Below, piece after piece: positions 9,026 through 19,158 of a DNA stretch of 64,000 nucleotides. The position numbers were made by a program, and so were the translations under genes. Numbering within the stretch: the first letter of the stretch is position 1; every line of letters starts with the position of its first letter. The stretch spans positions 1 through 64,000 of the forward strand of contig JAUIFP010000002.1 of NCBI GenBank assembly GCA_030430365.1, given 5' to 3'. The stretch comes from Alphaproteobacteria bacterium (GTDB lineage Bacteria; Pseudomonadota; Alphaproteobacteria; Sphingomonadales; Sphingomonadaceae). The notes below the pieces were generated by a model, which saw nothing but the letters and a program-made list of their open reading frames with translations, was not told the origin of the DNA and did no database searches.

Positions 9026-9865
9026 ATGACCGAACCGATGCCAAATCGCTGGGCGGGCACGATGGGCAAGCGCTGGCACTCAAACTACACGCAGTTCGAA
9101 GGCATGCTTTCCGATGTCGGCGACGCTTTGCTGGAGTTCGCGCAGCTCGCGCCGGGCGAAAACATATTGGATATCGGTTTCGGCGGCGGCGCAACCGCGT
9201 TGGATGCCGCGCGATCGATCGGCCCGGAAGGGCAGCTGGTTGGTGTCGACATCTCGGCCGACCTCGTTCAACTGGCCAATGAGCGGGCGTCACAGGAAGG
9301 CCTTTCCAACGCCCGTTTCATCGAGGCTGACGCCGGCACCGTCGAAATTCCGGATGTGAAGTTCGATGTATTGCTGTCCCGTTTCGGGGTGATGTTTTTC
9401 GAAGATTCCTACGCGGCCTTTAAGAACATGCACTCCTTGCTGAAGCCCGGAGCCCGCGCAGCATTGGCTGTATGGGCACCTGCCGAAGGCAATCTGTGGA
9501 TGAGCAGCATGCGCGAAATCGTCGGCAAATATGTCGAGATGCCGCCGGCAGACCCGCGCGCTCCCGGACCGATGGCATTTTCGGATTTCGCCTATTTCAC
9601 CGATATCCTCGAGAAAGCCGGCTTTTCGGATATCTCCAAGAAGGACTGGACTGGCTCTCTCTATGTTGGAGGCAAGGGTGCGGATCCTGCGCGTGCCGCA
9701 GATTTCGGGATGGAATCGCAGTCTGCTGCGGACATGATTGCCGAGCTGCCGGAAGACGCGAAGGCATCCATTCATGCCGAGCTCCTGGAGCTGGCGACAC
9801 CCTATTACAACGGTTCCGATGTCGTAATGTCAGGTGATGTATTCTTCGTATCGGCAACTGCCTGA
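9026..9865 (+). CDS. Class I SAM-dependent methyltransferase
   Basis: ILDIGFGGGATALDAA motif I, VGVDISADLVQLANE, LLSRFGVMFFEDSYAAFKNMHSLLKPGARAALAVWAP. Confidence 0.85.
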   Translation: MTEPMPNRWAGTMGKRWHSNYTQFEGMLSDVGDALLEFAQLAPGENILDIGFGGGATALDAARSIGPEGQLVGVDISADLVQLANERASQEGLSNARFIEADAGTVEIPDVKFDVLLSRFGVMFFEDSYAAFKNMHSLLKPGARAALAVWAPAEGNLWMSSMREIVGKYVEMPPADPRAPGPMAFSDFAYFTDILEKAGFSDISKKDWTGSLYVGGKGADPARAADFGMESQSAADMIAELPEDAKASIHAELLELATPYYNGSDVVMSGDVFFVSATA

Positions 9866-9981
9866 GATACGCAGAATTCCTATGGCCGCTTTCATCATCG
9901 AATATGCCAGGAATCTCAAAACCTGCTATGCTGCAAAGCAGCATAATATAGGTTTCACGCAATAGACGGGCGGATAGAGCT

Positions 9982-11586
9982 ATGGATCGCAGAGACCTGC
10001 TTCGAAACACGATCTTTGGCGGTGCCGCCTGCGCATTCGGCCCCCTGGTGTTGGGTGGTTGCGGTTCTTCCGGTTCCTCTGCGGCGGCAAGCGACACCTT
10101 GCGGGTGATGACGGCGCAGTCTCTTTCCAGCCTGGATCCGATCTGGACTACGGCCCCGGGCACCAGGATGTTCGGTTACCTTGTCTACGATCAGCTGATC
10201 GCGATGGACGAGAACTATAATCCTCAGCCGCAAATGGCCGAAGGCTGGACGACCGAAGATGAAGGCCGCAGCTATACGATTTCTCTCAGGGACGGATTGA
10301 AGTTCCACGATGGCGAACCGGTCAGGGCCCAGGACTGCGTGCCTTCGATCGAGCGATGGATGGCGCGCGACAGTTTCGGGCAAATCCTTGCGCAGTTCGT
10401 CGATGCGCAGGAAGTGATCGACGATCGCAGCTTCCGAATTCTCCTCAACCGCCCCGTGCTGCAGCTTCCGGCGGCGCTGGCGAAATTGTCGGCGCCGGCC
10501 TGTCTGATCATGCCGGAGCGGCTGGCGAAGACCGATCCGGCTCAGCAGGTGACGGAGGCCATCGGATCGGGTCCTTACCGGTTCATGGCCGACGAATGGG
10601 TGTCGGGCGCCAGTTCCGCCTATGAGCGTTTCGAGGATTATGTTCCCCGCGATGAACCGGTTTCGGGATTGGCGGGCGGGAGGATTCCGGCAATTGGGCG
10701 CATCGAGGTCAGCCAGGTGTCGGACCCATCCACGGCCATGTCCGCATTGATGGGGGGAGAGCAGGATTATTGGGACGTGCCGCCGCACGATCTCATTCCA
10801 TTGCTGAAGCAGGATGACGGTATTGAAGTCAATCGGCGTACGACTTCAAGCGTCTATTATATGATGCAATTCAATCACCTGCAGCCGCCTTTTGACAATC
10901 TTGCACTTCGTAAGGCAGTTGCGATGGCGGTGGACCAGTCCCAGTTCCTTGCGTCCGTTTCGGCGCCTGGATCCAATGAGGCTTGTTACAGCTACTACTC
11001 CTGTGAATCTCCGTACGCATCCGATGTCGGCAGCGAGTTGATGCGCGAAACCGATATGGAAGATGCAAAGGCCGCGCTGGCTGAGTCAGGCTATAATGGT
11101 GAAAAGGTCATATTGCTGGCGACCATGGAAGGGCCCAACGCCGGCCTTGGTCAGGTGGCGGAAGACCTGTTCCGCAGGCTTGGCCTGAATGTCGAACTTG
11201 TCGGGATGGACTTTGCCTCCATCACGCAGCGCAGAACCAATCGTCAGTCGGTCGATGAAGGGGGCTGGAGTGTCTTCCTGACCGCCTGGCTGGGTGACGA
11301 TATCAACAATCCGGCGGTGCACCCAATGCTGCGCGGCGCCGGAGAAGAAGGCTATTCCGGCTGGGCAAGCGATCCTGAGCTGGAACGGTTGCGAGTGCAA
11401 TGGGCCGTTGCGGGAACTGAAAGCGAGCAGAAGGATATTGCCCGGACGATCCAGGAGCGGGCTTACGCGAACGTTCCTTACGTCCCACTCGGTTCATCCC
11501 GTCTGGAATCGGCCTATAGCAAGGATTTGACGGGAATTTTCGATACGCCTGTCAATGTTTACTGGAACATCGGGAAGTCCGCTTGA
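9982..11586 (+). CDS. ABC transporter substrate-binding protein, family 5 (peptide/opine type), Tat lipoprotein
   Basis: N-terminal MDRRDLLRNTIFGGAACAFGPLVLGGCG (Tat motif plus lipobox); LRVMTAQSLSSLDPIWTT, SYTISLRDGLKFHDGEPVRAQD. Confidence 0.9.
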   Translation: MDRRDLLRNTIFGGAACAFGPLVLGGCGSSGSSAAASDTLRVMTAQSLSSLDPIWTTAPGTRMFGYLVYDQLIAMDENYNPQPQMAEGWTTEDEGRSYTISLRDGLKFHDGEPVRAQDCVPSIERWMARDSFGQILAQFVDAQEVIDDRSFRILLNRPVLQLPAALAKLSAPACLIMPERLAKTDPAQQVTEAIGSGPYRFMADEWVSGASSAYERFEDYVPRDEPVSGLAGGRIPAIGRIEVSQVSDPSTAMSALMGGEQDYWDVPPHDLIPLLKQDDGIEVNRRTTSSVYYMMQFNHLQPPFDNLALRKAVAMAVDQSQFLASVSAPGSNEACYSYYSCESPYASDVGSELMRETDMEDAKAALAESGYNGEKVILLATMEGPNAGLGQVAEDLFRRLGLNVELVGMDFASITQRRTNRQSVDEGGWSVFLTAWLGDDINNPAVHPMLRGAGEEGYSGWASDPELERLRVQWAVAGTESEQKDIARTIQERAYANVPYVPLGSSRLESAYSKDLTGIFDTPVNVYWNIGKSA

Positions 11587-11635
11587 CCGTGGGCATGAAA
11601 GGCTTCGCGCGGTTTTGCTCACGAGGTTGTAGCCA

Positions 11636-12577
11636 ATGCTCAGCTATGTGATCCGCCGGGCCCTGCTTACCATTCCGGTGGTCGCAATCGTCGCGGCGAT
11701 CGTTTTCGCGATGCTCTATTTCACTCCTGGCGATCCGGCGCTGGTCATTGCCGGCGATCAGGCCACGCCGGCGCAGATCGAGCGTATCCGCGTTGCACTG
11801 CATCTCGATCAGCCGCCTTATGTCCGTTTCTTTGCCTGGATTGGACAGTTCTTGCAGGGCGATCTGGGCGTCTCGGTTTTTACCGGGCAGCCGGTGACTT
11901 ACATGATCGCGCAGCGGCTTGAGCCTACTTTGTCGCTGGTGGTTCTGGCTGTGCTGATCTCGGTCGGCGTGGGTGTTCCGGCCGGCGTTATCGCCGCGTG
12001 GCGGCAGGGTGGAACGTTCGACAAGGTGTTTGTCACGGCAAGCACGTTTTCCTTCTCCGTGCCGGTATTCATTACGGCTTACGGGCTGGCTTATATCTTT
12101 GCCACGACGCTCGGCTGGCTGCCGGTGCAGGGTTTTTCCCCGATAGAGGACGGCGTGGGCGAATTCATTTCGCGCCTCATCATGCCGGCCATTGCAATCA
12201 GCATGATTTATGCAACCTTGATCGCCAATGTGACGCGGTCGTCCATGCTGGATGTCCTTGGCCAGGATTACATTCGAACGGCAATCACCAAGGGCGTTCC
12301 GCGCAGCCAGGTGCTTTTCCGTCACGCGCTGAAGAACGCTGCGATCCCCGTGATCACGGTTGTCGGTAACGGTATTGGCGTTCTGATCGGCGGCACTGTG
12401 ATCATCGAGACGATCTTTGCCATCCCCGGGATCGGACGGCTTACCGTCGATGCGATCATGCATCGCGACTATCCGGTGATCCAGGGCGTCGTTCTGCTCT
12501 CCAGCATCGCTTACGTGCTGCTCAATCTCATAGTCGACCTGACTTACGTCGTCTTCGATCCGAGGGTCCGATATTGA
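11636..12577 (+). CDS. ABC transporter permease, DppB type
   Basis: LSYVIRRALLTIPVVAIVAAIVFAMLYFTPGDPA; ALKNAAIPVITVVGNGIGVLIGGTVIIETIFAIPGIGRL. Confidence 0.93.
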   Translation: MLSYVIRRALLTIPVVAIVAAIVFAMLYFTPGDPALVIAGDQATPAQIERIRVALHLDQPPYVRFFAWIGQFLQGDLGVSVFTGQPVTYMIAQRLEPTLSLVVLAVLISVGVGVPAGVIAAWRQGGTFDKVFVTASTFSFSVPVFITAYGLAYIFATTLGWLPVQGFSPIEDGVGEFISRLIMPAIAISMIYATLIANVTRSSMLDVLGQDYIRTAITKGVPRSQVLFRHALKNAAIPVITVVGNGIGVLIGGTVIIETIFAIPGIGRLTVDAIMHRDYPVIQGVVLLSSIAYVLLNLIVDLTYVVFDPRVRY

Positions 12578-12579
12578 AG

Positions 12580-13458
12580 ATGCAGGCGATCTCTATTCCT
12601 AGCAAGGCGAAGCCAGCGAAAGCGATCAGCCTGCGCAGGCGTCTGCCTGGCAACCCCAAGGTCTGGGTGGGCGCGGCGATCCTCGTGTGCCTGGGCCTGG
12701 CGGCGGCGTTTCCGGGTCTGCTGGGCGCTGGCGATCCCTACCTTCTCGATGTCGAGAACCGGCTTGCCCCGGTTTCGGCAGCGCATCCTCTTGGCACTGA
12801 CAGCCTTGGCCGCGACCTCTACACATTGGCGCTTTACGGCGCGCGCGTTTCGCTGGTCGTCGGCTTTGCCTGCGCGGTACTGGCCGCGATACTGGGCGCC
12901 TTTGTCGGCCTGCTCTCGGCCTCCGTGCGCTGGCTGGATCCGATCATCATGCGCATCCTGGATGGCATTCTGGCGATACCGGCCATCATGTTCGCGATTC
13001 TGCTGGTCGCCGTGGCGGGGGGATCGCTGCAGAATGTGATCATCGCGGTCACTTTCATCGAAGTTCCGCCAGTGGCACGCCTGGTTCGCAGTGTTGCGCT
13101 TTCCCTGCGCGAACGTCCCTTTGTGGAAGCGGCAGTCGCCGCGGGCTCCGGTCTGCCGAGGATCATCGTGTTCTATTTCGTACCCGGGATCATGGCACCG
13201 CTCCTGGTCCAGGCGACCTTCATCTGGGCGGCGGCTATGATGATCGAAGCTGCGCTGTCCTTCATCGGGGCGGGCGCACCGCCATCCACGCCATCCTGGG
13301 GCAACATCATGTCTGCTGGCCGCTCGCTCTGGCAGATCAAGCCCATGCTGATCTTCGTGCCGGCCGTGATGCTGTTCGTCACGGTGATGGCAGTAAATCT
13401 CCTGGGCGACGGTCTGCGCCAGTGGCTCGATCCCCGCCGGAAGAGGCAGAGACCCTGA
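12580..13458 (+). CDS. ABC transporter permease, DppC type
   Basis: HPLGTDSLGRDLYTLALYGARVSLVVG; EAALSFIGAGAPPSTPSWGNIMSAGR. A TTG start at 12574 is also possible. Confidence 0.92.
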   Translation: MQAISIPSKAKPAKAISLRRRLPGNPKVWVGAAILVCLGLAAAFPGLLGAGDPYLLDVENRLAPVSAAHPLGTDSLGRDLYTLALYGARVSLVVGFACAVLAAILGAFVGLLSASVRWLDPIIMRILDGILAIPAIMFAILLVAVAGGSLQNVIIAVTFIEVPPVARLVRSVALSLRERPFVEAAVAAGSGLPRIIVFYFVPGIMAPLLVQATFIWAAAMMIEAALSFIGAGAPPSTPSWGNIMSAGRSLWQIKPMLIFVPAVMLFVTVMAVNLLGDGLRQWLDPRRKRQRP

Positions 13459-14447
13459 TGCACGCACCGCTTCTTTCAGTCGAGAATTTGAGGACTGCGT
13501 TCACCGGAGGCGTGCAGGATATCGTCGCGGTCGACGGTATGTCGTTCACCGTCAATGCGGGCGAGACGGTGGCGATCGTCGGAGAGTCCGGATCCGGCAA
13601 ATCGGTCACTGCGATGTCGGTTCTGCGGCTTCTCAATAATGCCAGGCTTGAAGGGCAAGTCGTCTTCGAAGGGCGCGATCTGCTCTCTCTCCATGCGAAC
13701 CAGATGCGCGAAGTGCGCGGCAACAAGGTTGGAATGATCTTCCAGGAGCCGATGACGGCGCTCAACCCGGTGATGAAGATCGGTGCGCAAATCGCCGAGG
13801 CGTTCATTCTGCGCGAAGGCATGAAGAAGGCCGAGGCAAGGGCGCAGGCGCTGCGGCTGCTGGAGCTTGTCGGAATTCCCGATCCCAAGCGGCGGCTGGG
13901 CGAATATCCCCACCAGCTTTCCGGCGGCATGAGGCAGCGCGTGATGATCGCCATCGCGCTTGCCAGCAATCCCGCCCTGCTGATCGCCGATGAACCGACG
14001 ACGGCGCTGGACGTCACGATCCAGGCCCAGATACTCGATCTGCTGAAGGATCTGCGCAAGAAAACCGGGACCGCAGTGATTCTGATCACGCATGATCTGG
14101 GAATCGTTGCGGAAATCGCCGACCGTGTCGTGATCATGTATGCCGGGCGCAAGGTCGAAGAAGGGCCGACGGCACAGATCCTCGAGCGGCCTTCCCATCC
14201 ATACACCAAAGGCCTCGTCGGGGCCGTACCTGTGCCGGGATCGGCAGGATCCGGGCAGCGCAAACGCCTGACCGAGATTGCCGGCAATGTGCCGTCACCG
14301 ACCGAGCGGCCGGAGGGCTGCCCGTTCGCACCGCGTTGCGATCAGTCGAAGGAGATCTGTCGGACGGTGGTGCCCGAATTCATCCAGGTCGATTGCACCC
14401 AGCGCGGCTGCGCCTGCCACATGGTCGAAAGGCTGGAACTGCAATGA
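13458..14447 (+). CDS. ABC transporter ATP-binding protein, DppD type
   Basis: Walker A GESGSGKSVT, signature LSGGMRQRVMIAIALA, Walker B LLIADEPTTALDV; C-terminal CPFAPRC oligopeptide-ABC motif. Confidence 0.95.
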   Translation: MHAPLLSVENLRTAFTGGVQDIVAVDGMSFTVNAGETVAIVGESGSGKSVTAMSVLRLLNNARLEGQVVFEGRDLLSLHANQMREVRGNKVGMIFQEPMTALNPVMKIGAQIAEAFILREGMKKAEARAQALRLLELVGIPDPKRRLGEYPHQLSGGMRQRVMIAIALASNPALLIADEPTTALDVTIQAQILDLLKDLRKKTGTAVILITHDLGIVAEIADRVVIMYAGRKVEEGPTAQILERPSHPYTKGLVGAVPVPGSAGSGQRKRLTEIAGNVPSPTERPEGCPFAPRCDQSKEICRTVVPEFIQVDCTQRGCACHMVERLELQ

Positions 14448-15430
14448 ACGAATTGCTCGACGTATCTCAGCTGAAGAAATATTTTCCGAACAATAACGGG
14501 TTCAGGGCGGGGAGCCCGATCAAGGCGCTCGACGGCGTTACGTTCTCCATGAAGCGCGAAGAGACGCTGTCGATCGTCGGTGAGAGCGGCTGCGGCAAGT
14601 CCACCTTGGGACGAACCATTTTGCGCCTCAGTGAGCCCACCAGCGGCAATGTGTGGCTCGATGGCTTTCCCGTCGGCGGCGCCTCGCCGCGGGACCTGCG
14701 GCGGCTGCGCCAGCGTATGCAGGTGGTGTTTCAGGATCCGGCGTCGAGCCTCAATCCGCATATGCGCATCCGGGGAACGCTGGCCGAACCGATCACCAAT
14801 TTCAAGCTGGAGAAGGGCCGCTCGGCAATCGATGACCGCGTTGCGGAATTGCTCAAGATGGTGGGCCTTCCGCCGGAAACGATGCGCCGCTATCCGCACG
14901 AATTCTCCGGAGGGCAGCGTCAGCGTATCGCCATTGCCCGCGCGCTGGCTTCAAACCCGGATCTCTTGATCTGTGACGAGGCCGTCTCCGCGCTCGACGT
15001 TTCGGTGAAGGCGCAGATCGTGAACCTGCTTAACGACCTGAAGGAACAGTTGGGCCTGGCGAATATGTTCATCAGCCACGATCTCGCCATTGTCGAGCAT
15101 ATGACCGACCGGGTCGCCGTGATGTATCTGGGGATCATTGTGGAGATCGGAGACCGCGATTCCGTATTCCTGCAACCGGCACATCCTTACACTCGCGCGC
15201 TTCTCTCATCGGTGCCGACGATCGATGCCAGCAAACGGCGAGAGCGTATTGTTCTTAAGGGGGAAGTCCCTAGCCCTGCCAACATTCCCAAGGGATGCCG
15301 TTTCCGTACTCGCTGCCCGCTGGCGTTCGGCCTCTGTGCAGAGGAAGAGCCGAAATTGCGGGAGATCGGTGATACGGGACATTTCGCCGCCTGCCATCTC
15401 AGCGAAGAGAGCGCCACGGCTTCGGCCTAA
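14444..15430 (+). CDS. ABC transporter ATP-binding protein, DppF type
   Basis: Walker A GESGCGKSTL, signature FSGGQRQRIAIARALA, Walker B LLICDEAVSALDV; C-terminal CRFRTRCPLA. Confidence 0.95.
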   Translation: MNELLDVSQLKKYFPNNNGFRAGSPIKALDGVTFSMKREETLSIVGESGCGKSTLGRTILRLSEPTSGNVWLDGFPVGGASPRDLRRLRQRMQVVFQDPASSLNPHMRIRGTLAEPITNFKLEKGRSAIDDRVAELLKMVGLPPETMRRYPHEFSGGQRQRIAIARALASNPDLLICDEAVSALDVSVKAQIVNLLNDLKEQLGLANMFISHDLAIVEHMTDRVAVMYLGIIVEIGDRDSVFLQPAHPYTRALLSSVPTIDASKRRERIVLKGEVPSPANIPKGCRFRTRCPLAFGLCAEEEPKLREIGDTGHFAACHLSEESATASA

Positions 15431-15520
15431 GCAGGGCTGCTACAGCATTTCCAATTTGGTAATCGGCGCAGCAGCATGATCTTGCCGCTGGTTGCGGGCT
15501 CTTGCCTGGCCCAAAGAAAT

Positions 15521-15548
15521 CTGGGCGGATCCCGAAGAATCCGCCCAG
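15521..15548. terminator. Bidirectional hairpin between convergent dppF-like and LLM monooxygenase genes
   Basis: ctgggcggat-cccgaaga-atccgcccag: perfect 10-bp stem, 8-nt loop. Confidence 0.6.
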
Positions 15549-15600
15549 CAGGGGTACCGTCGGCAGGTGATCGACGGATCTAGGAAGATTGCCCCAATTC

Positions 15601-16902
15601 TTAGAAGGCCATCAGATTCTCACGCAGCGTCTTGTGGCCATATTCCTTGCGCATGAGCCCGCGCTTCTGCAGCGTGGGGACCAGACCTTCGGTGATCTTC
15701 TTGACGAAACTCGGTTTGAAGTGGCCGCTCACCAGGAATCCGTCGCCGCCAATTTCCTGCATCGCTTCTTCCATTTGCGAGGCAATCATATCCGGCGTGC
15801 CGACCATCGCACCGAAGCCGGAGGATTCCGGATCGGTCATGATCTCGCGCAGCGTTGCCTGAGGACCATAGCGAGCGAACATCTGCAGCATCGTCTGCAT
15901 TCCATTCGTCTTGATCTCGCCAACCGGCTCGTCGAGATCGAACTTCGAAAAGTCGATGCCCGAAAGGAACGACATGGCCGCAAGCGAGTGCTTCAGGCGC
16001 TTCTTGCGAAGTTCGCCGAAACCGGCCTTGTATTCTTCGGCTTCTTCCTTGCTGTCCACCACAACCGGCGAGATGGCAAAGAGCACCTTCATGGAATCGG
16101 GATCGCGGCCGAACTCGATGGCATGTGCGCGTACGTCTTCGCGGTACTTTTTCATGTCTGCCACGCCGTGGGCTTGTGCCAGGACCACCTCGGCATTTCG
16201 TCCGCTGAACTTGCGGCCTCTGGGCGACCCGCCGGGAGCCACAATCACAGGGCGGCCTTGCGGACCGCGCGGGACATTGAGCGGACCGCGGACCTTGTAG
16301 TGATCACCTTCGAAATTGACGGCTTTCACTTTCGAAGGATCGATGAAGACACCATTCTCCCCGTCCATCTTGACCGCGTCTGGCTCCCACGCGTCCCATA
16401 GGGCGTTGCAAACGTCAATATATTCGTCAGCCATGTCGTAGCGCAGATCGTGTTCGATCTGCTTGTCATAGCCATAGTTCTGCGCGGCGGCGTCGCTGGT
16501 GGCTGTAACAACGTTCCAGGCAATCCGGCCGTCGCTGTAATGGTCCATCGTGGCCATTGACCGGGCAAGCAGCCAGGGCGGATAAAAGGTCGATGTCATG
16601 GTCACTGCGAGACCGAGCGAATTCGTCGCCTCGGTGATATAGGGCGCGACCATGACCGGATCGAATTTAGGCGTCATGGCTGCGTGCTGTAGGTAGAAGT
16701 CCATCTTCCCTTCATAGGTATATGGGACTGCCGAGGTATCCTCCAGGATCAGCAAGTCGAAGCAGGCGTCTTCCAGATCCTTTGCCGTATCCCGGAAGAT
16801 ATCCGGCTTGGTCCAGTCATACTGGGAAGGATAGTCAGGCTCGTTCCAGCCTTGGATTGTGATGCCGGACCCCAAGAACCAACCGAGGTGAAACTCGCTC
16901 AT
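15601..16902 (-). CDS. LLM-class flavin-dependent monooxygenase of the NtaA/SnaA/DszA type
   Basis: DYPSQYDWTKPDIFRDTAKDLEDACFDLLILEDTSAVPYTYEGKMDFYLQHA; STFYPPWLLARSMATMDHYSDGRIAWNVVTATSDAAAQNYG; PVIVAPGGSPRGRKFSGRNAEVV. The longer ORF extends upstream without a coding-like start; ATG at 16902 chosen. Confidence 0.88.
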   Translation of the reverse strand: MSEFHLGWFLGSGITIQGWNEPDYPSQYDWTKPDIFRDTAKDLEDACFDLLILEDTSAVPYTYEGKMDFYLQHAAMTPKFDPVMVAPYITEATNSLGLAVTMTSTFYPPWLLARSMATMDHYSDGRIAWNVVTATSDAAAQNYGYDKQIEHDLRYDMADEYIDVCNALWDAWEPDAVKMDGENGVFIDPSKVKAVNFEGDHYKVRGPLNVPRGPQGRPVIVAPGGSPRGRKFSGRNAEVVLAQAHGVADMKKYREDVRAHAIEFGRDPDSMKVLFAISPVVVDSKEEAEEYKAGFGELRKKRLKHSLAAMSFLSGIDFSKFDLDEPVGEIKTNGMQTMLQMFARYGPQATLREIMTDPESSGFGAMVGTPDMIASQMEEAMQEIGGDGFLVSGHFKPSFVKKITEGLVPTLQKRGLMRKEYGHKTLRENLMAF

Positions 16903-17064
16903 AATAAACTTTTCCCCGCAAATGTGTGATGTCTCATTGGGACACGCGCAGGCCCTCCTGACTATCCTCTTTTTGCGAAGTCTCCGATAATGTCTGTCGA
17001 AGATGCAGCTCGGACTTGCTCCGCAGGCCAAAAGCCTCTGAATGGAGTGTAAGGAGATTTGCAG

Positions 17065-18435
17065 TTGGGTGCCAATCAACAATCTATACGTCCGTTTTTG
17101 GAGCATTTGCGAGCGCAAGGTGAGCTGCTGGAGATCGAGGAGGAGGTAGATCCTTATTTCGAGCTTTCGGCGCTTCTTTCGCTGACCGATCCGCAGTTTG
17201 CGCTGCTGTGCAAGGCAGTGGCGGGCTCCCCTTTGCGGGCCTGCGGAAACCTTCTGACCAGCCGCGAACGGATAGCCACCGTTCTCGGGATAACTCCGCA
17301 AGAGATATCCAGAACCATCCAGCAATCGATCGCGGCCCCAGTGATGCCCGAAGCGATAACAGGCGATGCTCCCGTGCAGGAGCGGGTGGTCAGCGAGAAC
17401 CCGCTGGCAGAGCTGCCGATACCGACCTTCTTCGAAAAGGAAGAGCGGCCCTATGTCACCTCCGGCGTCATTCTGGCGCGGGATCCGGAAACGGGAAGAG
17501 GCAACGCATCCTTTGCCAGGCTTGGCCGGCTGGACGATCGCAGCGCGCTGATCGGGATTGCACCCAACCACCACCTCGCGCTCTTCGCGCGTCGCGCAGC
17601 CGCGATGGGCCGGCCGCTGGAAATCGCCGTTGCAATCGGCGCGCACCCGGCAATCCAGCTCGCTGCCTGCCTGTATCTCGGTGTCGGTGACGATGAACTC
17701 GAATGCGCAGGCGCATTGCTCGGTTCGCCCGTCAGAACGGTTGGCGCCAAGACCGTCGATCTCAACGTTCCGGCCGAGGCGGAAATCATTCTGGAAGGGC
17801 GCATCCATCCGGACAAGCCGGTGCAGGAAGGTTTCATCTCCGAATATCACGGCATGTATGAAGATTACGGCCCCGGACTGCTGGTGGAATTCTCTGCCAT
17901 GACCAGGCGGGAAGATGCGGTCTTCCAGGCGATCGAACCGGGCTATCACCATGAGCATATCTATCTCGGCGCCTTGCCGATCGCTTCGGGCCTGCTGCAT
18001 TCCTTGAAGGGCGTTATGCCTAATGTGCTGGACGTGGCGGTCACGCCGGCCGGGGCGGGGCGCACGGATGTCGTTGTACAGATCGACACGCCCAAGCCTG
18101 GACAGGCACGAAGGGCCATGATGGCTGCGTTCGGTGCCGTCTCCATGCTAAAGCGTATTACGGTGGTCGATGCGGACATCGATCCATGGGATGCTGCGCG
18201 GGTGGATTGGGCCCGAGTCAACCGTATGAAATATGAACGCGATCTTCTTCTGCTGCCTCATTCGGGGACCGATCGGTCCGAGCCGATGGAGGCTGGCGGA
18301 CTGGTTACCAAGATGGGCATGGACGCGACCGCCAAGCCGGACGACCGGGTAGAAGGCACCGATGTCGCCATGCCTCCGGCGGAATATCTGGAACGGGCCC
18401 GTGCAATTCTGGGCCGCCTGCAGGATCGCAAATGA
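17065..18435 (+). CDS. UbiD-family prenylated-FMN-dependent decarboxylase
   Basis: PEAITGDAPVQERVV, PIPTFFEKEERPYVTSGVILARDPETGRGNASFARLGRLDDRSALIGIAPNHHLA, EAEIILEGRIHPDKPVQEGFISEYHGMYEDYGPG. TTG at 17065 fits the aaggag RBS better than TTG 17059. Confidence 0.9.
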   Translation: MGANQQSIRPFLEHLRAQGELLEIEEEVDPYFELSALLSLTDPQFALLCKAVAGSPLRACGNLLTSRERIATVLGITPQEISRTIQQSIAAPVMPEAITGDAPVQERVVSENPLAELPIPTFFEKEERPYVTSGVILARDPETGRGNASFARLGRLDDRSALIGIAPNHHLALFARRAAAMGRPLEIAVAIGAHPAIQLAACLYLGVGDDELECAGALLGSPVRTVGAKTVDLNVPAEAEIILEGRIHPDKPVQEGFISEYHGMYEDYGPGLLVEFSAMTRREDAVFQAIEPGYHHEHIYLGALPIASGLLHSLKGVMPNVLDVAVTPAGAGRTDVVVQIDTPKPGQARRAMMAAFGAVSMLKRITVVDADIDPWDAARVDWARVNRMKYERDLLLLPHSGTDRSEPMEAGGLVTKMGMDATAKPDDRVEGTDVAMPPAEYLERARAILGRLQDRK

Positions 18436-19013
18436 GCAAGCCGCGCGTCATCGTCGCCATTTCCGGGGCATCCGGTGCCATGATCGGCATTGAGGCGCTG
18501 CGCCTCCTGCGGGAGAGAGGCACGCATGAGACGCATCTGATTGTTTCGCCATCGGGCGCGATGACGATCGCGCAAGAGACCGATATGACTGTGAAAGACG
18601 TGGAGGCGATGGCGGATGAAAGGCATTCTTTCCGCGACATCACCGCGTCTCTGGCGAGTGGATCCTTCGCAACGGAAGGCATGCTGATTGCGCCTTGTTC
18701 TGTCCGCACGCTGGGCGCTCTGGCCGTTTCGCTGGGCGATAACCTGATTGTGCGCGCCGCAGACGTCTGCCTCAAGGAACGCCGCAAAGTTGTGCTCATG
18801 CTGCGTGAAACGCCGCTGCATCTCGGGCAAATCGAGTTGATGGCGAATGTAACCAGATCCGGCGCGATCGTCATGCCGCCGGTGCCCAGCTTTTACACTC
18901 GGCCGAAGGATGTTGCGGAACTGATCACGCAATGTGCGGCAAGGGCGCTCGACGTGCTGGGAATTCCGGTGGACGATCTGAAGCGGTGGCCGACGAACGA
19001 AGCCGGATCCTAA
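18432..19013 (+). CDS. ubiX: UbiX-family flavin prenyltransferase
   Basis: RVIVAISGASGAMIGIEALRLLRERGTHETHLIVSPSG; IAPCSVRTLGALAVSLGDNLIVRAADVCLKERRKVVLMLRETPLHLGQIELM; stop/start overlap with the UbiD gene. Confidence 0.93.
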   Translation: MSKPRVIVAISGASGAMIGIEALRLLRERGTHETHLIVSPSGAMTIAQETDMTVKDVEAMADERHSFRDITASLASGSFATEGMLIAPCSVRTLGALAVSLGDNLIVRAADVCLKERRKVVLMLRETPLHLGQIELMANVTRSGAIVMPPVPSFYTRPKDVAELITQCAARALDVLGIPVDDLKRWPTNEAGS

Positions 19014-19158
19014 TCCCCAAGTAAAGCCTATACGCCTTCGCTTATACGGCCTTCAGCAAAATAATGGGTTCCTCTTAAAGCCTTGTCGGGCCAGTTTTTT
19101 ACTTCGGTCAGGGGGCGACATTTCCTGACGGCACTCTTGCAGCGCAGAAGGAGGGGCT

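Noticed and set aside
19107-19129. gtcagg-N11-cctgac inverted repeat upstream of the cyclic amidohydrolase gene
   Set aside because: Arms are only 6 bp; could be a LysR-type site, but such repeats are expected by chance at this length and no second copy was seen.
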